From assembly GCA_903868285.1 (NCBI GenBank), contig CAIPUP010000024.1, forward strand, positions 1-6,222: a stretch of 6,222 nucleotides of DNA, in the 5' to 3' direction. This DNA is from an uncultured beta proteobacterium (GTDB lineage Bacteria > Pseudomonadota > Gammaproteobacteria > Burkholderiales > SG8-39). This document shows, piece after piece, positions 1 through 5,646 of the stretch. Positions within the stretch are counted from its first letter, which is position 1. Each line of letters starts with the position of its first letter. The notes under the pieces were generated by a model, which saw only the letters and a program-made list of their open reading frames with translations, was not told where the DNA came from and ran no database searches. The position numbers were made by a program, and so were the translations under genes.

Positions 1-1961
1 CGCAGATGGCAGCGTGCCGCATGCAGGGCATCCGGATCGACCTGCTGCATGCGCTCGGCCAGGGTGCTCTCCGAGGGCAAGGACAGTGCCTCAGCGGCGA
101 AGGCCGGATCGCCGTCGGCCGCGGCCAGAACCTTGGCGCAGGCGGCGATGAATCCTGCGGGCAGCGGCAGCAGCGCCTGGCCAGCCTGCAGCGCCTGGGC
201 GCTGCGCAGGAGGATGTCCGAGGCCAGGCGCTGACCGGCCTCCCAGCGATTGAAGGCATCGCTGTCATGCGCCATCAGGTGCGTCAGTTCGGCCTCGCTC
301 ACCGTCTGTTGCAGCAGCACCGGTGCAGAGAAATCGCGCAGGATGGACAGCACCGGCGCCTGGCTTACGTTGTCGAATCCGAACACCTGCTCGGCTTCGG
401 TCAGCGACAGCAGGCGGGTGCCCTCGGGCAGCAGTTCCTCGCCCGCGGCACCGACCAGGCCGACCGCCACCGGGATGTGCAGGGTCACGCCCGGGCTGCC
501 GGGTAGCTGCTGCGACAGCCGCAGACGATAGCGTTGTGCGCTGGCGTCATAGCTGCCTTCGGCTTGCAGTTGCGGTGTGCCGGCGTGGTCGTACCAGCGC
601 CGGAACTGGTCGAGATTGATGCCCGAGGCATCGGCCATGGCGGCGACGAAATCCTCGGTGGTGACGGCCTGGCCATCATGCCGCTGAAAATAAAGATCCA
701 TGCCTCGGCGAAACGCCGCTGCGCCCAGCAGGGTGTGAATCATGCGCACCAGCTCGGCCCCTTTTTCATACACCGTGGCGGTGTAGAAATTGCTGATCTC
801 CTGATAGGACTGTGGCCGCACCGGATGCGCCATCGGGCCGGCATCTTCGGTGAACTGCGCTGCGCGCAGACCGCGCACTTCCTGGATGCGTTGCACCGCA
901 CGCGAATACATGTCGGCGCCGAATTCCTGATCGCGAAATACCGTCAGGCCTTCCTTGAGCGAGAGCTGGAACCAGTCGCGACAGGTGACGCGATTGCCGG
1001 TCCAGTTGTGAAAATACTCATGCGCCACCACGCGATCGACGTTCTGATAATCGATATCGGTGGCGGTGTCGGGCCGGGCCAGCACGTACTTGGTGTTGAA
1101 GATATTGAGGCCCTTGTTTTCCATTGCCCCCATGTTGAAGTCGCCCACCGCGACGATGATGTAGCCATCCAGGTCCAGCTCCAGTCCGAACACCTGCTCG
1201 TCCCAGCGCATGGATTTTTTCAATGCCTGCATGGCGAAACCGCATTGGTCGAGCTTGCCCGGATCGACATAGATCGACAGCGTCACGTCGCGCCCCGAGG
1301 CGGTGGTGTAGTGGTCCTGCAGCAAGTCCAGCTTGCCCGCAACCAGGGCGAACAGATAGCAGGGCTTGGGAAACGGATCTTCCCAGCGCGCCCAGTGCTG
1401 GCCATCCGGCAGGCTGCCCTCAGCCACGCGGTTGCCATTGCCCAGCAGCACCGGAAAACGCTCGCGTTGTGCCTCCAGCGTGACGCGATAACGCGACATC
1501 ACATCCGGGCGATCGAGAAACCAGGTGATGCGCCGAAAGCCTTCGGCCTCGCATTGCGTGAACAGTCCGGGCGCTTCGCTGTTGCCCGAGGCATACAGGC
1601 CCATCAGCTGGGTGTTGCTGGCCGGATGGATGCGTACCGTGGTGCGCAATTCGCATTGCGCTGGCAGACCTTCCAGACATAGCTCATTGTTCTCGATGCG
1701 CCAGGCCTGTGGCGGCAGTGGTGTGCCGTCGATGGCAATCGCCAGTGTCTCCAGCTCTTCGCCTTGCAGGCGCAGCGCATGGCCGCTTGTGGACTGGTCG
1801 TGATCGCGCCGCAGTTGCAAGGTGGCATGCACCAGGGTGTCGGTGGCATCGAGTTCGAAACGCAATTCCACTTCGGGGATCTGCCACGCCGGTGCGCAGT
1901 AGTCGGCCAGATGAATGGTGCGGGCAGGGCTGGGATGCAGCGGGTCGCGCATGGGATGCAT
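1..1961 (-). CDS. pepN: Aminopeptidase N (M1 zinc metallopeptidase), 3' end cut by window edge
   Basis: This is a cytosolic M1-family aminopeptidase that removes N-terminal residues from peptides late in protein turnover. My own minus-strand reading is open for 653 codons and runs off the left edge, so the gene lacks its stop and roughly the last quarter (E. coli PepN is about 870 residues). The exopeptidase motif GAMEN is at residues 278-282, preceded by Met277. The zinc site HEYFH is at 314-318, with the third ligand Glu337 in LSLKEGLTVF and the transition-state Tyr at 398 (NFYTATVYEKG). These correspond to E. coli H297/E298/H301/E320/Y381, shifted by 17. The N-terminal beta domain (QCEAEGFR, DRPDV, DPFPKPCYLFALVAG) is also conserved, and all core catalytic residues are intact. 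The start at 1961 is chosen because AGGAA lies just upstream; an in-frame ATG at 1952 is poorly spaced from it. The gene follows the lyase gene by 60 bases on the same strand and is probably functionally unrelated to it. Confidence 0.97.
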   Translation of the reverse strand, partial: MHPMRDPLHPSPARTIHLADYCAPAWQIPEVELRFELDATDTLVHATLQLRRDHDQSTSGHALRLQGEELETLAIAIDGTPLPPQAWRIENNELCLEGLPAQCELRTTVRIHPASNTQLMGLYASGNSEAPGLFTQCEAEGFRRITWFLDRPDVMSRYRVTLEAQRERFPVLLGNGNRVAEGSLPDGQHWARWEDPFPKPCYLFALVAGKLDLLQDHYTTASGRDVTLSIYVDPGKLDQCGFAMQALKKSMRWDEQVFGLELDLDGYIIVAVGDFNMGAMENKGLNIFNTKYVLARPDTATDIDYQNVDRVVAHEYFHNWTGNRVTCRDWFQLSLKEGLTVFRDQEFGADMYSRAVQRIQEVRGLRAAQFTEDAGPMAHPVRPQSYQEISNFYTATVYEKGAELVRMIHTLLGAAAFRRGMDLYFQRHDGQAVTTEDFVAAMADASGINLDQFRRWYDHAGTPQLQAEGSYDASAQRYRLRLSQQLPGSPGVTLHIPVAVGLVGAAGEELLPEGTRLLSLTEAEQVFGFDNVSQAPVLSILRDFSAPVLLQQTVSEAELTHLMAHDSDAFNRWEAGQRLASDILLRSAQALQAGQALLPLPAGFIAACAKVLAAADGDPAFAAEALSLPSESTLAERMQQVDPDALHAARCHL

Positions 1962-2021
1962 GGAGTTCCTGGGAAAAATTCGCGATGAAAGTTGTAAATG
2001 TTCCGGACGTGCGGTCGTCGC
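1962..2021 (-). other. 60-base gap between the lyase gene and pepN
   Basis: This is the longest non-coding stretch in the window. Apart from the pepN Shine-Dalgarno at its end, it shows no GC-rich hairpin followed by T's (so no intrinsic terminator) and no convincing -35/-10 pair. pepN could be read through from the upstream operon or start from a promoter inside the lyase gene. Confidence 0.5.
1966..1970 (-). promoter_or_regulatory. Shine-Dalgarno site of pepN
   Basis: AGGAA read on the minus strand, with four bases (CTCC) before the ATG at 1961. It supports that start over the in-frame ATG at 1952, which would lie 13 bases from the site. Confidence 0.6.
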
Positions 2022-2969
2022 TCAGGTCAGGCCGGGCAGCAGTCCGCTGCGGCTGACCCGGCCATGCAGCGTGCGGCCGAGCATGTGTTCGCAAAGCCTG
2101 GCAGTCTCGATCAGACCGTCCAGATCGATGCCGGTTCGCAGCCCCTCGGCCTCGAACAGGCAGACCAGATCTTCAGTGCAGACATTGCCGGTGTAGCCGC
2201 CGCCATAGACCAGTCCGGCCGGATGGCCGCCGGTGCCGCCAAAGGCACTGTCAAAGCAGCGCACGCCGGCTTCGCAGGCAGCCAGGGCGTTGACCAGTCC
2301 GGTGCCGCGGGTGTCGTGCAGATGCGCTACCCATTGCAGGTTTGGCAGTTCACGCAGCAGTCGACCGAACAGGCGACGGATGCTGCGTGGTGTGGCCATG
2401 CCGGTGGTGTCGGCCACCGCCACATGACTGCAGCCGAGTTCGGCAAAGCGTGCTGCGTCCTCGAGCACCACCGATTCGTCCACCGCTCCTTCGAGCGGAC
2501 AGCCAAAGGCCACCGACAGGCTGCCGATGAGCCGGAACTGTCCCTGCGCCGCTGCCGCCATGGCGCGCACATTGGCCCATTGCTCGGCGCGTGAGCGTTT
2601 GAGGTTTTTTTGCGAATGCGCTTCACTGGCCGACACCAGCAGGCTGATTTCATTGGCGCCATGACCGGCCGCAACATCGGCCAGCGCCCGCTCCACCGCC
2701 CGCACATTGGCGCAGGTGGCCTTGTAAAACACCCCCGGCCGGCGCGGCAGCTGCGCCAGCAAGGCCGAGGCATCGGCGAATTGCGGCACCACCGCCGGAT
2801 TGCTGTAGGAGGTGGCCTCGATGCGCAAAAAACCCAGTGCGGCAAAGCGCTCGATCAGTTGCTGTTTGTGATCGGTGGCGAGAAATGCCGTCTCATGCTG
2901 CAGGCCATCACGGGCAAAGCATTCGCACAGGATGACGTCGCGGGCCAGGCCGGGATCGATCGCGTTCAT
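2022..2969 (-). CDS. HMG-CoA-lyase-like (DRE-TIM) acyl-CoA lyase with an atypical catalytic loop
   Basis: This 315-residue protein is about the usual length for bacterial hydroxymethylglutaryl-CoA lyases, which split a 3-hydroxy-3-methyl-acyl-CoA by metal-dependent retro-aldol cleavage (HMG-CoA to acetyl-CoA and acetoacetate). Family features visible are R20-D21 in ARDGLQ, E51 in the EATS strand, a GCPLEG segment at 156-161, ADTTG at 186-190, the metal ligands H216 and H218 in HLHDTRG, and N262 in TGNVCTEDLV. The signature loop is atypical: GLGGCP of HMG-CoA lyases is GGTGGHP here, so the catalytic Cys (C266 in the human enzyme) is His249. That residue lies 13 positions before the conserved Asn, compared with 9 in the human enzyme. 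Fold and metal site are therefore well supported, but true HMG-CoA lyase activity is not; it may cleave a related hydroxyacyl-CoA. The start is set by a strong AAGAGGG site and an ATGA overlap with the synthetase stop. A longer in-frame version from 3131 would run inside the synthetase gene and is rejected. Confidence 0.9.
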   Translation of the reverse strand: MNAIDPGLARDVILCECFARDGLQHETAFLATDHKQQLIERFAALGFLRIEATSYSNPAVVPQFADASALLAQLPRRPGVFYKATCANVRAVERALADVAAGHGANEISLLVSASEAHSQKNLKRSRAEQWANVRAMAAAAQGQFRLIGSLSVAFGCPLEGAVDESVVLEDAARFAELGCSHVAVADTTGMATPRSIRRLFGRLLRELPNLQWVAHLHDTRGTGLVNALAACEAGVRCFDSAFGGTGGHPAGLVYGGGYTGNVCTEDLVCLFEAEGLRTGIDLDGLIETARLCEHMLGRTLHGRVSRSGLLPGLT

Positions 2970-4792
2970 GCCGGGGCCCTCTTGTTGTCGTCCAGACCCA
3001 GATCTACCAGTGCATGCTGGCGCAGCAGGTTTTTCTGTACCTTGGAGCTGCCGGTCATGCCGATCTGCTCGAAGCCATCGACCAATCGCAGATAGCGCGG
3101 CACCTTGAAATTGGCGCAGCGCTGGCGACACCAGACCAGCAGTTCCTCGACGCTGGCCTGTTTGCCGGCGCGCAGCACGACATAGGCCGCAGCCACCTCG
3201 CCCAGACGCGCATCCGGCACGCCGATGACCTGCGCCTGCTGCACCGCCGGATGGGCATGCAGGGTTTCCTCGACTTCAGCCGGGGCGACGTTTTCACCGC
3301 CGACGCGAAACACATCCTTGAGCCGGCCGACCATGCGCAAGCGCCCGGCCTGGTCGATCACGCCCAGATCGCCGGTGCGCAGCCAGCCATCGATGGTGGT
3401 GGCACGCGCGGTAGCCTCGGGCATGTTGTAGTAGCCGCGCATCACGTTCCAGCCGCGCACCTGGATCTCGCCGGCAGTGTCGGGGGGCAGGGCGGGGATC
3501 ACGGAAGCCGGCGCTGCTGTGGAGTCGCGCCGTGGATGCGTCGGGTTCTGGCTGGTGGCATCACACAGCGCCGGGTCGGCCACCCGCACCTCGATGCCCG
3601 GATGCGGCAGGGCGCGGCCTTCGGCGCGGAGGGTGAAGTCATCGCGCCAGTCCGACAGCACCACGTTGGGCGCCGCCTCGGACAGGCCGTAGGCATTGCA
3701 CAGATGGGGCACGCCCATTTCGTCGCGGATGCGCTGCATGGTCTCGGGGCCGGCGGCGGCCCAGCCACCGCGCAGATGCAGTCGCTCGCGGCGGAATTCG
3801 GCATGGCCCATCAGCATCAGGAAGATGGTGTCATTGCCCGAGGTAAGGGTGCAGCGCTCCTGCTCCAGCATGTCCAGTGCCTGCGCCACATCGAACGAAG
3901 GCAGGGTCAGCAGGCTGCAGCCACTGCACAGCGACACCAGCAGCGACAGCGTGGTGCCGGCCACATGGTAGAAGGGCCGGATGCTGAAGTAGCGGTCCTG
4001 TTCGGTGGCGCCAATGCGACGCGCCACCGCTGCGGCGTCTTGCAGCATGTTGCGATGACTGAGCATCACGCCCTTGGGAAAAGACGTGGTGCCGGAGGTG
4101 TACTGGATCAGCAGGATGTCGTCGGGCGAAATCGCGGACGAAACTGCGGACGAAACCGCGGGGGAAACTGCGGCTGGCACGGAGGTGTTGTTCGGGATGG
4201 GTTTGTCCTCCAGCCGTTGGGCCCAATCCGGGCAGGGGCCATCGCCCAGCATCAGCGCGCATTGCAGTTGCGGCAGCGCCGGCACGATGTCGTGCAGCAG
4301 GTGGCAGAAGTCGATGTTGAGAAAACGATCGACAAAAACAAGGCAGCGGATGTCGGCTTGCTTGAGGCAGTAGCCGAGCTCGTCGCTGCGAAAGCGGGTG
4401 TTGATCGGCACTGTCACCGCGCCCAGCGTGGCGCAGGCATAGAAGCTGATCAGCCATTGCGCACCGTTACCCATCAGCACGCCGACGTGATCGCCATGGC
4501 GTACCCCGGCGGCATGCAGCGTGGCAGCGCGCTGGCTTACCTGGGCGGCCAGTGCCTGCCAGCGCAGACGCTCGCCGGGCGCGACAAAGGCCTCGCGCTG
4601 GCCATGCATTGCCACGGTACGCGCCAGCTGCGCCGGCAAGGTCACCGGCTCGGGCAGGTAGTAACCGGCCGGCACGGTCTGCGCCGCCGCGGAAAAGCCG
4701 TTGGCGGCCAGTTGCGGTTGTGGCAACAGGGCGCGGCGCGAGCGCTTGGGTCGGTGTTGCATGGGCGGGGCGTTCCTGGGCCGGGCGTTCAT
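2966..4792 (-). CDS. AMP-forming acyl-CoA synthetase (ANL superfamily)
   Basis: This 608-residue enzyme is predicted to activate a carboxylic acid with ATP to an acyl-adenylate and then to acyl-CoA. Motifs run in order: P-loop YTSGTTSFPKGV at 231-242 (the usual Gly after GTT is Ser, the Lys is K240), FYHVAGT at 274-280, YGLSEAAP at 368-375, TGDLG at 473-477 with the ribose-binding Asp475, hinge region GRLKD at 489-493, GGEN at 498-501, and the adenylation Lys584 in SSKVQK (usually SGK). It is longer than typical homologues for three visible reasons: a Pro/Arg-rich N-terminal stretch of about 40 residues, a four-residue repeat array at 208-223, and a low-complexity insert at about 410-439. The start at 4792 overlaps the hydratase stop as ATGA, with only a weak GGCGGG upstream. 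ATG 4762 (Met11) is an alternative, with AGGAA ten bases away. Substrate specificity cannot be read from sequence; neighbours suggest a branched or medium-chain acid. Confidence 0.93.
   Translation of the reverse strand: MNARPRNAPPMQHRPKRSRRALLPQPQLAANGFSAAAQTVPAGYYLPEPVTLPAQLARTVAMHGQREAFVAPGERLRWQALAAQVSQRAATLHAAGVRHGDHVGVLMGNGAQWLISFYACATLGAVTVPINTRFRSDELGYCLKQADIRCLVFVDRFLNIDFCHLLHDIVPALPQLQCALMLGDGPCPDWAQRLEDKPIPNNTSVPAAVSPAVSSAVSSAISPDDILLIQYTSGTTSFPKGVMLSHRNMLQDAAAVARRIGATEQDRYFSIRPFYHVAGTTLSLLVSLCSGCSLLTLPSFDVAQALDMLEQERCTLTSGNDTIFLMLMGHAEFRRERLHLRGGWAAAGPETMQRIRDEMGVPHLCNAYGLSEAAPNVVLSDWRDDFTLRAEGRALPHPGIEVRVADPALCDATSQNPTHPRRDSTAAPASVIPALPPDTAGEIQVRGWNVMRGYYNMPEATARATTIDGWLRTGDLGVIDQAGRLRMVGRLKDVFRVGGENVAPAEVEETLHAHPAVQQAQVIGVPDARLGEVAAAYVVLRAGKQASVEELLVWCRQRCANFKVPRYLRLVDGFEQIGMTGSSKVQKNLLRQHALVDLGLDDNKRAPA
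2977..2983 (-). promoter_or_regulatory. Shine-Dalgarno site of the lyase gene
   Basis: AAGAGGG on the minus strand, seven bases before the ATG at 2969. It lies inside the last codons of the synthetase gene. It is the clearest ribosome binding site in the window and fixes the lyase start at the ATGA overlap. Confidence 0.75.
4122..4169 (-). repeat. 12-bp in-frame tandem repeat inside the synthetase gene
   Basis: On the plus strand, 4134-4145 (gcggacgaaact), 4146-4157 (one base different) and 4158-4169 (two bases different from the first unit) are consecutive copies. A degenerate copy at 4122-4133 matches 8 of 12 bases. In the protein they give A-V-S-P, A-V-S-S, A-V-S-S, A-I-S-P at residues 208-223. 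This is a flexible linker between the N-terminal subdomain and the ATP-binding P-loop. Unit length is a multiple of three, so copy-number change would keep the frame. Confidence 0.85.
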
Positions 4793-5631
4793 GGTGTGTT
4801 ACCCGCCTTGTTGCCAAAGTCGGCGATCGCGCCCTGCCAGTCCGAGCCGGCCAGGTTCTCGGCGATGGCCTGCTGTTCGATGGCCAGCGCGCCGGCGCGG
4901 TCGCGGTCCATGCCCTGATCCAGGCAGCGCTTGGTGAGCTGCATCGCCAGCGGCGGGGCGGCCGCGATGCGTTGCGCCAGCGCCAGCGCAGCCGCCGGCA
5001 GGGCGTCCTGCTCCAGCAGCTGATTGATCAAACCGATGCGCAGCGCTTCGCTGGCCTCGACCAGCCGGCCGGTGTAGAGCAGCTCCTTGGCCAGGCGTTT
5101 GCCCACCATGCGCGGCAGGCGCTGGGTGGCGCCGATGGTGCCCCAGCCCACTTCCGGATAGCGAAAGCTGGCGCCTGCGCTGGCCAGGATGAAGTCGCAG
5201 GCACCGGCAATCTCGCAGCCCGAGCCCACCGCCGGTCCTTGCAGCAGGGCGATCACCGGCTGCGGCAGGGCCTCCAGTGCGGCATAGGCATCGAAGGCCA
5301 GCTGGCGACGGGCGGTGACCTCGGCCTGGCTGTGCATGCCCTGGCGCTCCTTCAGATCGGCCCCGGCGCAGAACACCGGACCTTCGGCATCGAGCAGCAC
5401 CACCCGAACCAGATTGCTGGCAGCGCACTGGCGCAGCAGGGTACAGGCGGTGAGTAGGTCCTCACACATGGCACGATTCAGGGCATTGCGCTGGGCCGGG
5501 CGGTTGAGGCTGAGGCGGGCGATACCGCTTTCGCTGGCGATGCCACGTTCGCTGGCGATGCCACTGTGGTCGAGCCGCAGCCGTAGCGTGCTGAGTCCTG
5601 CTGCGGCCTCGGAAAATTGTTGTAAGTTCAT
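4789..5631 (-). CDS. Enoyl-CoA hydratase/isomerase family protein (crotonase fold)
   Basis: This 280-residue crotonase-superfamily protein probably adds water across the double bond of a 2-enoyl-CoA. Visible features are LSLNRPAQRNALN at 40-52, the first oxyanion-hole element FCAGADLKE at 87-95, the second element GPAVGSGCEIAGACD at 132-146, and YPEVGWGTIGATQRLPR at 158-174. Both catalytic glutamates of hydratases (E144 and E164 in rat crotonase) align with E140 and E160, favouring a hydratase over a non-hydrating relative. The second oxyanion Gly (rat G141) is Ser137 here. The C-terminus (DWQGAIADFGNKAGNTP) is a degenerate version of the usual EGxxAFxEKRxPxF end. An 18-bp tandem repeat adds two GIASE-type units near residue 24. 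No other ATG precedes the core, so 5631 is the likely start, although no clear Shine-Dalgarno is present. Its stop overlaps the synthetase start. With the downstream HMG-lyase-like gene, a methylglutaconyl-CoA-hydratase-like role is possible but unproven. Confidence 0.92.
   Translation of the reverse strand: MNLQQFSEAAAGLSTLRLRLDHSGIASERGIASESGIARLSLNRPAQRNALNRAMCEDLLTACTLLRQCAASNLVRVVLLDAEGPVFCAGADLKERQGMHSQAEVTARRQLAFDAYAALEALPQPVIALLQGPAVGSGCEIAGACDFILASAGASFRYPEVGWGTIGATQRLPRMVGKRLAKELLYTGRLVEASEALRIGLINQLLEQDALPAAALALAQRIAAAPPLAMQLTKRCLDQGMDRDRAGALAIEQQAIAENLAGSDWQGAIADFGNKAGNTP
5530..5565 (-). repeat. 18-bp in-frame tandem repeat inside the hydratase gene
   Basis: Positions 5530-5547 and 5548-5565 are adjacent 18-base units identical at 17 of 18 bases. 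A degenerate third unit at 5512-5529 matches at 11 of 18. Translated, they give GIASER and GIASES at residues 24-35, followed by the ancestral-looking GIARLS. The repeat therefore looks like an expansion of the first beta-hairpin, which in most crotonases passes directly from Gly-Ile/Val-Ala to the L-x-L-N-R-P strand. Confidence 0.85.
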
Positions 5632-5646
5632 GATTTTATTGACTTT
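5632..5646 (-). other. AT-rich intercistronic spacer between CoA-transferase and hydratase genes
   Basis: Fifteen bases separate the CoA-transferase TAA from the hydratase ATG. The stretch 5632-5650 has only three G or C bases in 19, in clear contrast to the GC-rich genes around it. It has no recognisable Shine-Dalgarno. A TATAAA hexamer (5651-5646) overlaps the stop codon, but no matching -35 box lies upstream, so I do not call a promoter. Confidence 0.6.

Noticed and set aside
534..1682. A 382-codon plus-strand open frame antisense to pepN
   Set aside because: Same codon-register mirror effect; the minus strand carries the intact HEXXH and GAMEN motifs of PepN.
1993..1998. TTTACA on the minus strand as a -35 box for pepN
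   Set aside because: At 16-18 bases downstream there is no TATAAT-like hexamer; one weak box is not enough for a promoter call.
1998..2594. Plus-strand open frames over the lyase gene (also 2610-3095)
   Set aside because: Mirror frames of the lyase codons with no family resemblance and no supporting ribosome binding site.
2970..3131. A 54-residue N-terminal extension of the lyase in the same frame
   Set aside because: It lies wholly inside the conserved C-terminal domain of the synthetase, has no family sequence, and the ATG at 2969 has a strong SD and ATGA overlap.
3014..4918. A 634-codon plus-strand open frame antisense to the synthetase gene and the end of the hydratase gene
   Set aside because: Its codons are in exact register with the minus-strand codons, so stops would need sense TTA, CTA or TCA codons, which are rare in GC-rich genes. 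The product has no recognisable domain, whereas the minus-strand product is a complete enzyme.
4552..5457. A 301-codon plus-strand open frame antisense to the hydratase and the start of the synthetase
   Set aside because: In register with the hydratase codons, Gln/Ala/Arg-rich, no recognisable domain; explained by GC-biased codon use.
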